Shown one piece after another: positions 1 to 8,530 of a DNA stretch of 47,997 bases. The stretch comes from RXOA01 sp964547105 (GTDB taxonomy: Bacteria > Bipolaricaulota > Bipolaricaulia > UBA7950 > UBA9294). The stretch lies in the NCBI GenBank assembly GCA_964547105.1, contig CAZJLO010000013.1:1-47997 (forward strand). Direction: 5' to 3'. The position numbers and the translations under genes are program-made. A model generated the notes under the pieces. The model had not been told where the DNA came from. It did no database searches and was given only the letters and a program-made list of their open reading frames with translations. Each line of letters opens with the position of its first letter. Within the stretch, counting starts at the first letter, position 1.

Positions 1-381
1 ACCTACACCTGGACGGCGGACACTCAAGCGCCCACCTTCACCTGCCCCACGGATATCAGCGTGTGTAATGAGGAAGGGTACTGCTCGGCGGTCGTTAACC
101 CCGGAAGCCCCGCGGTCAGTGACAACTGCGACTCAACACCAACGGTCACGGGGATCTGCAGCGATGGAGGTTCGCCAACAGAGCGACGCTACCCGTGTGG
201 AACGACCACCATCACCTGGACGGTCAGCGACGACTGCAACAACAGCGCGTCGTGTCAGCAAACGATCGAAGTCCGCGATTGTGAACCGCCGGTGATTAGC
301 TGGTGGACCAAGTCGTTCACGCGATCCTACGCATTGGTCCCGATCTTCCCGGGGTGGCTTGTGAACAAGGCGGTGATGTGA
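1..381 (+). CDS. HYR-domain secreted protein, C-terminal fragment (truncated)
   Basis: The frame is open from the first base, so the gene begins left of the window. It encodes a cysteine-rich HYR (hyalin repeat) module: a TCP start motif, then CGTTTITWTVSDDCNNSASC, the typical end of a HYR repeat. HYR modules are immunoglobulin-like extracellular adhesion folds. After residues DCEPPVIS, which look like the start of another HYR repeat, the reading frame runs through about 25 residues that resemble no HYR sequence and stops at 379-381. A frameshift or decay at about 300 is therefore likely. The next gene carries a very similar HYR repeat, so the two are probably tandem paralogues. Function beyond cell-surface or secreted adhesion is unknown. 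Confidence 0.6.
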   Translation, partial: TYTWTADTQAPTFTCPTDISVCNEEGYCSAVVNPGSPAVSDNCDSTPTVTGICSDGGSPTERRYPCGTTTITWTVSDDCNNSASCQQTIEVRDCEPPVISWWTKSFTRSYALVPIFPGWLVNKAVM

Positions 382-418
382 GATGCACACAATGCTTCGA
401 TTGCGAAGGAGGAATCCG

Positions 419-1705
419 ATGCCCCTGGTTCGGTGCAAGTCTTTCGTCCTTGCTGGCGCATGCTTGGTGCTCGCAGTCCTGTGCGCCTCTGCTAACCCCC
501 AAGGGCTTGCCGCTTCGGCCGTGCCCGCACCGGACACCCTCCCTCCCGTGATCCGTGCGCAACCCCCAATGCATGCGCTGGACATCTCGGGCGGAGGGGC
601 CGTGGACGCCAGCTGCCAAGCAACGGTCACCTTCCAAGCAACGATCACCGACCACTGTTGCATCCAAACGGCGAGCGTCACGGCCGATGTGGTTGAGATC
701 ACGGGGAACGGTTCCTTGAGCAGCCTGACGATCACCAAGACCCACGGCGATCATCCACCGGAAGGAGAAAGAGTCACCGTCAACGGCAGTGTTCTGGTCA
801 CGCTCACGGGATCGGGATGCACCGCCACCGTCCAAGTGACGATCCATGCCACCGATTGCTCGGGGAACGCTGCTTCCCCTGTGGTGTGGACCCGAGACGT
901 CGTCGATCTGACACCCCCGCAGATCACATGCCCAGGTCTGATTCAGAGGCAGAGCGATGTGTTCGATCCCTGTCAAGCAGCGGTCGATCCTGGTCAGGCA
1001 GCGGCAACCGATCTGTGCACACCCGATGAGCAGATCGTCATCACCGCCACGCGAAGCGACGGGAAAGAACTCACGGAACCCTACCTGTGCGGGACGACGA
1101 TCATCACGTGGACGGCCACCGACGCCTGCGGGAACAGCTCGTCTTGCGAGCAGCGGATCGAGATCCTTCCGATCGATCCGGAGGATTGGTTCGGATCGAT
1201 CACCGTGACCAAGAATGTGGAACCGGCGGACGGTTCACTCTGGACGATCACGCTCAACGGAGAAGATCCACGCATTCTGGCCAATGGGGAAAGCACGATC
1301 TACGAAGCCCTGGAGTCCGACACCTACACCATCACCGAGGACGGCCCCTCAGGCTATGACTCCCTGGTGACTGTGGGCAGCGACGGCGGAACGGCCGCAA
1401 CGAGCATCTCTGTGTTTGTCGAGCCGGGCGAGCACAAGGCGGTTCGCTTCGAGAACACGCTGAGCCCTCAGCAAGACGATGGGGGAGGAGGAGGGAGCCT
1501 CGGGGGCGGAGGAAGTGGCTGCTACAACAACAACCCGATTCCCAATGCCGGTTCCGACCAAACAGGGTGCGTGTGGGAGCGTATCTGTCTCGATGGCTCG
1601 GCATCCCATGACCCCGATGAAGACCTGCCGGAGAACTTCCCGGGATCGGCGGACATCTCGCCGATGTACCGTCACCAACCACGCGAAGAGCTGCGCTGCC
1701 ATTAG
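419..1705 (+). CDS. Secreted HYR/prealbumin-fold/PKD protein, N-terminal part (ends at in-frame TAG)
   Basis: The start at 419 has AAGGAGG at 406-412; the ATG at 383 has no such site. Residues 1-30 form a signal peptide with a long hydrophobic core. A HYR-like region covers about 45-160 and a clear HYR repeat covers 164-250 (PYLCGTTIITWTATDACGNS). Residues 258-349 resemble the prealbumin-like fold found in surface proteins. A glycine-rich linker spans 354-367 and a PKD domain begins near 375 (NAGSDQTG, then LDGSASHDPDED). The frame stops at a TAG at 1703-1705 inside the PKD domain but continues in the same frame to 2776. The product is probably a secreted or surface protein; whether the stop is real or a sequence error cannot be decided here. 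Confidence 0.7.
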   Translation: MPLVRCKSFVLAGACLVLAVLCASANPQGLAASAVPAPDTLPPVIRAQPPMHALDISGGGAVDASCQATVTFQATITDHCCIQTASVTADVVEITGNGSLSSLTITKTHGDHPPEGERVTVNGSVLVTLTGSGCTATVQVTIHATDCSGNAASPVVWTRDVVDLTPPQITCPGLIQRQSDVFDPCQAAVDPGQAAATDLCTPDEQIVITATRSDGKELTEPYLCGTTIITWTATDACGNSSSCEQRIEILPIDPEDWFGSITVTKNVEPADGSLWTITLNGEDPRILANGESTIYEALESDTYTITEDGPSGYDSLVTVGSDGGTAATSISVFVEPGEHKAVRFENTLSPQQDDGGGGGSLGGGGSGCYNNNPIPNAGSDQTGCVWERICLDGSASHDPDEDLPENFPGSADISPMYRHQPREELRCH

Positions 1706-1726
1706 ACATTCTCCGATCACCATTTC

Positions 1727-2776
1727 TTGAACGGGCGGACTGTGCTCCACATTCCACCCGTCAGCCGAGTACTGGAGGCCATCGAACGCTTCGATACCGA
1801 GTTCCCGTGCTTTACCCCGGATCTCCCTGGGACCTACGTGCTCGTCCTGACAGTTACGGATGACTACGGAGCGTCGATGATGGATGAAGTCACGGTCATC
1901 GTCGAAGAGTGCGACCAACACGAACAGCGCGGCTTCCACACGGGATGGCACCTGGTTTCGGTTCCGCTCCATTCGTCGATGCAGTCCTCAAGCGTATTCG
2001 GTTCGAGGCGCTTCCTCTTCGATGCCCCCATCCTGTTCCGGTATGAAGGTGAGTACATCCGGTCCGGCTCCCTCCAAGTCGGAAGGGGCTACTGGCTGTA
2101 TGTTCGAGAGCCGGTGAGCATGAACCTGACCGGACTTCCGATCGAGCAAGCATTCTCGATCCGACTGACCCGGCCGGGTTGGCACCTGATCGGGACACCC
2201 TTCGCCGCCACTTGGGACGAAACGATCATCGAGCACGCGGGGTTCACTTGGCATACAGCCGAAGCGGCACGGCGAGGGATCTTGGAGAACTCCGCCATCG
2301 GCACGGCCCCCGACGGAAGCTACACCCAAGTCGACGTTCTACTCCCCTGGAACGGGTACTGGGTGTACTCCCACGTCGATGATGTCCTCCTCCACTTCTC
2401 CGAGACAGCGGAAACACCTCCCGTCTTGTTCTGGACCGCTCCGCCCGCAGGCTACGATCCTCCGGCTGCTCCGATGCTTGCCGCCGCCAACGCACAGGTC
2501 ACGGTCTCTCCCAACCCATCGCACTTCGAACCGATTGTCTTCGGTGTGGACGGCCTCGTGATGGTCGACGAGATGCGCGTGCAGGTCTTCGACCCAGGTG
2601 GTCACCGTGTTTGGCGCGATGAAGCGTCGGGACAGGAGCTTGTCTGGGACGGCATCCGTGCCGATGGCCGTGAGGCTGCCCGCGGCGCCTACATTTACAT
2701 CATCGAGATCTTCTCCGACGGGGCATGGTTCCTAGTCGCCAAAGACGTGCTGGTGCTGGCGCCCCACGGGGGATGA
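1727..2776 (+). CDS. Continuation of the HYR/PKD protein with FlgD/T9SS-like C-terminal domain
   Basis: This is the same reading frame as 419-1705, after its TAG; the TTG at 1727 is only the first possible start codon. The beginning completes a PKD domain (FTPDLPGTYVLVLTVTDDYG). Next comes a tandem pair of modules beginning GWHLVSVP and GWHLIGTP, with GYWLYV and GYWVYS, a fold often seen in secreted proteins of uncultured bacteria. The last 90 residues hold VSPNP, then VQVFDPGGHRVW, WDG and GAYIYIIE, a FlgD Ig-like or type IX sorting-like domain. There is no ribosome site or signal peptide here, so it is more likely the second half of one interrupted gene than an independent one. It ends 168 bases from the convergent C10 protease gene. 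Confidence 0.65.
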   Translation: MNGRTVLHIPPVSRVLEAIERFDTEFPCFTPDLPGTYVLVLTVTDDYGASMMDEVTVIVEECDQHEQRGFHTGWHLVSVPLHSSMQSSSVFGSRRFLFDAPILFRYEGEYIRSGSLQVGRGYWLYVREPVSMNLTGLPIEQAFSIRLTRPGWHLIGTPFAATWDETIIEHAGFTWHTAEAARRGILENSAIGTAPDGSYTQVDVLLPWNGYWVYSHVDDVLLHFSETAETPPVLFWTAPPAGYDPPAAPMLAAANAQVTVSPNPSHFEPIVFGVDGLVMVDEMRVQVFDPGGHRVWRDEASGQELVWDGIRADGREAARGAYIYIIEIFSDGAWFLVAKDVLVLAPHGG

Positions 2777-2944
2777 TTCCACTTCATCAGCCGGCTGGCG
2801 GGAAATCGTCAACCGGCTGTGTGATTGTCACTTCTGCTTGCATCGATTCCACGAATCTAGCTGTGGCGCTTCAAGCGCAGACCGGGGTGCCAGGAAACCG
2901 CACGCCGCGGAATCCGGAGTTCCCACGGTTTGCGCCGCTTATCG

Positions 2945-5900
2945 TTATCGAAGGATCGCCACTTTCTCAATCGGGAGGGGAATCCACGACTCGGCCACAT
3001 GCACCCGAATGCTCATCAGATACACCCCGTTCGCCAGCCGTTCACCGCTTCGATTCTCGCCCGGCCACCACATCATCGCCCCTTCTTCATCCGCCGCCCA
3101 TACCTGCCGCCCAGAGAGGTCGAAAACCTCCACCCGCAGCGCTTCGGGATCGACATTCGATCCCGTCATGTCGATCCAGACGCCGTCTTCGCGAACAGGA
3201 TTCGGATGAATCGCCACCGCGAACGTATCCCCATCTGCAGAGAAATCGAGCGATTCCGCCGCGCTCACGAGCGGTCCCGGCTCCACCAAGATGTCGTCGA
3301 TGAACCAGCCGCCGTAGCTGTTGCGCGAATANNNNNNNNNNNNNNNNNNNNNNNNNNNNNNNNNNNNNNNNNNNNNNNNNNNNNNNNNNNNNNNNNNNNN
3401 NNNNNNNNNNNNNNNNNNNNNNNNNNNNNNNATCCCGACTTGCTCTGCCGCTGCGTGATCCGCCACGCCACCGTTCCGCTGTTTCCCGTCACGCTCCAGC
3501 CACCCGCACCAAGCTCCGCGTCCTCGAACAGGCCGTCGTTGTCCAGTTCTCGCACGGTGAACGTCGTCGGCTCCACCTGCTCGCCGCCCGTCCACTCGAT
3601 CCGGAACGTCGCTTCGCCGCCCCGACCGTCTTCGTCTTCCCCAGCCACGATCTGTACAACACCGGAACTCGCCTGCCGCGCTCCGGCAGCAAACGACACC
3701 GTACTCCCGGACATCACCTGGATGTCCGGGTCACCGCTCACCTTCACCACGCGGCCTTCCACAAACCCCTCCGCCGCTCCCGACAAACGGATCGCCACGC
3801 TCGCAGAGCCGCCTTCGTCGATCGCCATCTCCTGCGGATCGGCGACAAACCGAATCGGCACCGGCTCCACCAAGATGTCGTCGATGAACCAGCCGCCGTA
3901 GCTGTTGCGCGAATACGTCACCGCATCAAACGCAAACCGGAGCTGCATCGACCGCGCGCCGTCGGGAACCGCAACCTCCAACGCCACGTTCTCCCACGCT
4001 CGCGCCGACGCGTCTTTGCTGTCCTGCTGCCACACCGGTTCCCACCCGCCGCCGTCGAACCGCACCTCCACCATCGTCCGGTCCCGGCTCGCCCGGGTGT
4101 AACTCTCCACGTACCGCCACTGCCAGAACGACACCGTCATCGCCGTCTCCCCGGTTACTGCAATCTCCGGAGAGGTCAACGTCCCTTCCGGCGTCGCTCG
4201 GCCTGCGTAGTAGCTCCCCCGCGCTTCATCTCCGAACCACCAGCTCGACGATCCCGACTTGCTCTGCCGCTGCGTGATCCGCCACGCCACCGTTCCGCTG
4301 TTTCCGCTCACCACCCAACGCCCTGGACCGTTCTCCGCATCGTCCTCCAGCCCGTGTGGTACTGTGATCTCGTAGGAAGCAGCCGCTGTAGCGCTAGGAG
4401 CCCATCCGTCAAGAAACGCCTTGGCCCGGACTGAACTACTGCTGTTCAAGACGATCTTCTCACCGGGAGCAAGTCCAGGCGAGGTCGGCCCCGGCTCGGT
4501 TCCATCAACCGTGAACCGGATCTCGGCTCCGGTCGTTGAGCAGGTCAGACCGATCTCCACACTCCCGACGTACGTTCCCTCTGGAGGATCGAAGACCGGT
4601 GCGGCAACCCGCGGGGTCACGTTGTAGACTGCCTCGGAGACCTCACTTGCGATCCACCCATCGGTCGCCGAGTCGAGAAATGCGCGCGCCTTCACAACGG
4701 CACTCTCAGATAGCGTCACCGCCCCATCGTACAGCGCGCTGTTCTCCGTTGGGTCGGCGCCGTCCAAGGTGAAGCGGATCACCGCACCCTCGGTGGAACA
4801 GCTCATCGACACCAGCACCTCGTCAACGTACTCCCCACCTTCCGGAGCAAGGATCGGAAGCGAAACCTGCATCGGCTCAGCGCCCGCCTGTACAACGGTA
4901 TGCACGGCCTGCTCCACGCGAATTTCGGCTTGCCGGGATTCGATGTCGGGGTTCGCGGCAGCGGTATACGTGAAGCTGCCATTCCCCGTTCCCGGCGATG
5001 TCTCCGGATCGATGTCAATCCACGCGGCACTGCAGACCGCAGTCCACGGTGCCGCCGCCGTCACACCAACGGTTGCTGTTCCCCCGCCGGCATCGATCTC
5101 CAACCTCGACGGGTCCAACGCTACATCGTCGCTCGGGTCGGGATCAGGAGGGGGATCCACCGCCTCCCCTTCGGTTGTGAAGCTCCATCGTGTTCCCTCT
5201 GCGGATCGGCCATCGGCGGCACTGCTGTCAACAACCCAAAAGTACTGCGTGGAATGCGCCAGTTCCTGAATCAGCTCCACGGTGATCTCACTCGCATCGC
5301 CGGATTCGATCGAGACCAGGTGCGTTTCGACGCCGCGATCCTCAACCAGCTGGGCATCGGTTCCTAGATAGATGTCGTAGGCCAGGCTGGCACCGACGTT
5401 TCCTGAGTCGAAGCCGAGCGGACCCGTGGGGGACACATCGACTGCGCCATCCGCGGGAACAGGAGCGACGACCGGCAAGAGGATGTCAAGACCGGGACCG
5501 GGACCGGGCTCGCTCGGCGGAGCAATGTCCATGACCGCATACGTGACCACGCTGTAACCATACGGAATCTCCGTGGGCAGGCTGTACCAGCCATCACCCG
5601 TCCCCCCCCAGCCGAAGTTCAAGTGGAACATCCCCGTCCCCGGATCGAATCCATCACAAACGATGGCGTGCCCACCGGAATCGCTAACAACGGCGATTTC
5701 GGCGGGCATCCCGGTGTTCATGTTGGCGGCTAGGTCGCCGTAGAACTCTTCCTGGGAAACGTAGAACGGCGTTCCCCAGAATGAGTACTCGTAGGTGCGC
5801 AATTCCGCGCTCGCATAGCCCCATACCCCCGGCCGGACAGAGCGCGTATAAGGCGTATCGCCTCCGGCGAGCGCCACGGCAACATCGAGGACATGAGCGC

Positions 5901-6747
5901 CCGATCCCGAGGATGTGTAGTCCATGGCAACGGACACACCGACCGCGTAGGACAACGCCGCCATCATGCCGGTTTCGGGGTTCGTCGACGGATCCCCGTC
6001 GTAGCGGATCTCCGCGATCGAAGCTGATGAGGCGTCCACAGAGATCTGCCGAGTGGCGGTGACGTAGTCGTCTTCAGGGCCAAGAGCGATGTTCGACGGG
6101 TATCCCCAGTAGGCGATGATCTGCGCCGTGGCCGTGGCGACGCATCCCACTGCGCTGCGCCTTCCCGTGGTCGGGTCGATCGGGCAGAGGCTGTTCCAGG
6201 GATTGCCGCCCGACCACGTCGCTGACTGCAGCAGCGGCCCCACAGCACTCTCCGACAGCACTGCAGCAGGAGCAAGCACCGCTTGCTCCCATGCCGCTTG
6301 GTTCTCTACGATGGTGGCGGAAGGCACAACATCGGCCGCCAAGGCTGACAATCTCAGGTCCAGGTCAGCGCGCAGCACGTGAAGCAGCGCATTGGTCTCC
6401 GCCTCATTCCAGGAGAAGTCCGATTCCATCGAGAATGCGATCACCGGCTCGATGCCCGTGTCCGCGGCAACCACAACATACCCCGCAGGCTGAGTCGCGA
6501 ACACATACCCAAGCACGCATCCCGTCCCTGGATCTTCAAGAGGAATTCCTGTTCCGTCGCGGATCGACATGATCCCGAGGTCCGCCGCCGGGGCAACGTT
6601 CGAGATTTGCGTTTCCGCCACCTGTCGCGCAAGATCCCTTGTCACCGGCGCTCCATGGACCCCCTGTCCAGCCCAGAATAGAATCACCGTGCAACTAATA
6701 GAAAACAACCATCGCAATGTTTTTCTAAGGCATATCTCCGTATTCAT
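2945..6747 (-). CDS. Secreted C10-family (streptopain-like) cysteine protease, multidomain, with internal assembly gap
   Basis: From the ATG at 6747, residues 1-32 are a signal peptide and about 35-175 a propeptide. The C10 catalytic domain covers 175-400, with Cys202 in SAVGCVATATAQIIAYW, His360 in GGHAIVCDGF, and the hallmark FHLNFGWGGTGDGWYSL. A fibronectin-like domain (418-527), a BACON-like domain (542-615), two chitobiase/CHB_HEX C-terminal repeats (630-710 and 715-795), a jelly-roll module (800-960) and a Calx-beta-like segment follow. A second jelly-roll copy is cut by 100 Ns at 3332-3431. The C-terminus has HPNP, VEVFDLSGRQVW and GVYLMS, a FlgD/T9SS-like domain. With a 335-base gap the protein would be about 1345 residues. 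A GTG at 6780 is an alternative start; neither has a good ribosome site. Role: extracellular proteolysis, inferred. Confidence 0.85.
3277..3486. repeat. Second copy of the jelly-roll repeat, interior missing (100 N at 3332-3431)
   Basis: Bases 3277-3331 equal 3861-3915 and bases 3432-3486 equal 4251-4305, each over exactly 55 bases, after which the copies diverge. The 100 Ns stand for the interior, which in the complete copy is 335 bases (3916-4250). Confidence 0.85.
3861..4305. repeat. First (complete) copy of the 445-bp repeat in the C10 protease gene
   Basis: This segment encodes most of a jelly-roll module of the protease, from ITQRQSKSG to SYGGWFIDDILVEP. Its two 55-base ends are identical to the flanks of the N run, so it is the template for the missing part of the other copy. 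Confidence 0.85.
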
Positions 6748-6849
6748 ACGGCGGAGATTGTGCCTACAACTTGAATCCACTAGCTGTGCTAGATATCACA
6801 ACAATCTGCTAGTGATGGACTTTTTCGCTCACTTGAGGAGAGAATTCCT

Positions 6850-7623
6850 TCAAGAGAACTCGGCGGCAAGGATCGTGTGATCCGAGGGTCTCTCCGCCTT
6901 CCTCGGACTGGTGTCGATCCACGCCGAACTCGATCGCTCGGCAAGAGGCTGCGTCGCCCAGATGTGATCGACCCGCCACCCGATCCCCCGTGAGACGGCG
7001 TCTTTCGCCCGGTAGTCGAAGAACGTGTACTCGCCCCCCGATGTCACGTGGCGACGAAAGACATCCACAAAGCCCCACGCTTTCACGGAAGCGAGCGCTT
7101 CTCGCTCTCGCGGATGGAATCCCACGCGGCCGTTCAACCTCACCGGGTCGTACACGTCGATCTCTTCCGGTGCCACATTGAAGTCTCCCATCCACAGCAG
7201 CGGTACGCTCGGATCGAAGTGACTTGCGAACCAAACCTTGAGACGTTCCAGCCATTGCAGTTTGTACTCGAAGTATGCATGACTTGGATCTCGCCCTTGA
7301 GGTACGTAGGTATTGACAACGACCACGCCATCCATGGCTGCTGCAAGCAATCGCGCCCGATCGGCCGGCCCGCCATCATCAAGCCCAATCGCCAACAGGT
7401 CCGCAGGTCGGCGCGTGGCAATGGCGACACCGTTGTAGCTCTTCTGACCGCTGATCAGAACGTGATATCCCGCTCGGTCGAATGCTTCCTTGGGGAATTG
7501 CTCGTCCTGTACCTTCGTCTCTTGCATACAAAGAACATCCGGCGCATGCTCGCCCAGCCACGCCAGGATGATCGGCAGCCTGGTTCGAACGGAGTTCACA
7601 TTGAACGTCGCCACGCGTAGCAT
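6850..7623 (-). CDS. xth: Exodeoxyribonuclease III
   Basis: A 257-residue endonuclease/exonuclease/phosphatase-fold enzyme that cleaves DNA at abasic sites and degrades 3' ends during base-excision repair in the cytoplasm. The start at 7623 (MLRVATFNVNSVRTRL) matches the usual beginning of the family; the open frame further upstream is non-homologous. Key motifs are present in order: TFNVNS, MQETK (metal-binding Glu), NTYVPQG, GDFNVAP (catalytic Asp and Asn), WRVDHIW and the final SDHTIL with the catalytic Asp-His. Length is normal for the family. It lies downstream of the NIF3-like gene on the same strand (56-base gap), probably the last gene of that operon. Confidence 0.93.
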   Translation of the reverse strand: MLRVATFNVNSVRTRLPIILAWLGEHAPDVLCMQETKVQDEQFPKEAFDRAGYHVLISGQKSYNGVAIATRRPADLLAIGLDDGGPADRARLLAAAMDGVVVVNTYVPQGRDPSHAYFEYKLQWLERLKVWFASHFDPSVPLLWMGDFNVAPEEIDVYDPVRLNGRVGFHPREREALASVKAWGFVDVFRRHVTSGGEYTFFDYRAKDAVSRGIGWRVDHIWATQPLAERSSSAWIDTSPRKAERPSDHTILAAEFS

Positions 7624-7679
7624 ACCTAGATCACTGCTCCCTCTCGATCGCATGCGGGTGGGTGCCGCTCCCGACCGCT

Positions 7680-8516
7680 CTAGGCGATCGCCGGAACGAT
7701 TCCGCTGAAGGTCCGCACATTCAGCCCTCGCTCCGCAAGCGCCTGAACGAACGGGTTGATGCCGAGCGAATCGCTGGCGATGTGTCCGGTGACGATCAAC
7801 GTCTTGCGGTCGCTGTATCTCTCCTTCAGTTGTGCCACATCTGCTGGGCTGCAATGGATGTAGATCAGCGTGTCGATGCCGTGATCGAAGTATGCCTTCG
7901 CAACTCGGTATCCTCCATTGGTCCCTGCTCCGTGCGAGACCATGGTTTGTCCGATGCGCCGCTTCGGATCTCCGAGGCGGACTTCGATCTTCGTCGCCGC
8001 GTTTCGGAACTCCCCAAATTGATCCGTGAGATATTCGGCCAACGCTTCGCCGCTGATTTCCGTTCCCGCAGCGCTAACGGCTTCCGCCATCCGCCGACGC
8101 CCGATTTCGTCCAGCGGCGTGTGGATGTTCATGTAGCCAAGCTCAAGCAGTCGTGCAACCGAAGGCGCGTGATCCACATTCCGCATCGATGCTTCAATCC
8201 GCTGCTGCTCGGCCCATGGACCGACGATCTGGCGTGCCGTCTCCGCCGGCACACCGCGGCCGATCATTTGATCCACATGGCGCCATAGGACCTCATGGAA
8301 GCGAAGCTTCGCTTGCCCGCCCATCGGGTGGTGAGCAATCGCCAGATCGACTCCTAGATCCCGTGCCAACAGCAGTTCGGCCGGACCGACGTCCACACCG
8401 ACAAGCACCTGCTTCACGGAGCGCGCCGGATGATAGATCGCCGAATCTCCCGGAACTTGCTCGCCGGGAAGCCCCGCCATCTCCATCGCAAGCGCCATGA
8501 TCTCGGTGGTGTTCAT
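7680..8516 (-). CDS. NIF3-like (DUF34) metal-binding protein
   Basis: A 278-residue member of the NIF3/YbgI/YqfO family, cytoplasmic toroidal proteins with a dinuclear metal site and uncertain function, often linked to GTP cyclohydrolase I type 2 or nucleotide metabolism. Visible family signatures are VGVDVGPAELLLARDLGVD followed by AIAHHPMGG (metal-binding His pair), and near the end TGHIASDSLGINPF, which holds another ligand His. The start at 8516 is preceded by GGGAG. It follows the uridine kinase gene with only 14 bases between them, so the two are almost certainly co-transcribed. The family assignment is good; the biochemical activity is not known. Confidence 0.8.
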   Translation of the reverse strand: MNTTEIMALAMEMAGLPGEQVPGDSAIYHPARSVKQVLVGVDVGPAELLLARDLGVDLAIAHHPMGGQAKLRFHEVLWRHVDQMIGRGVPAETARQIVGPWAEQQRIEASMRNVDHAPSVARLLELGYMNIHTPLDEIGRRRMAEAVSAAGTEISGEALAEYLTDQFGEFRNAATKIEVRLGDPKRRIGQTMVSHGAGTNGGYRVAKAYFDHGIDTLIYIHCSPADVAQLKERYSDRKTLIVTGHIASDSLGINPFVQALAERGLNVRTFSGIVPAIA

Positions 8517-8530
8517 CGCACTCCCTAGTC

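Noticed and set aside
6779..6791. Short palindrome CTAGCTGTGCTAG upstream of the C10 protease gene
   Set aside because: Only five paired bases per arm; expected by chance and without a recognisable promoter around it.
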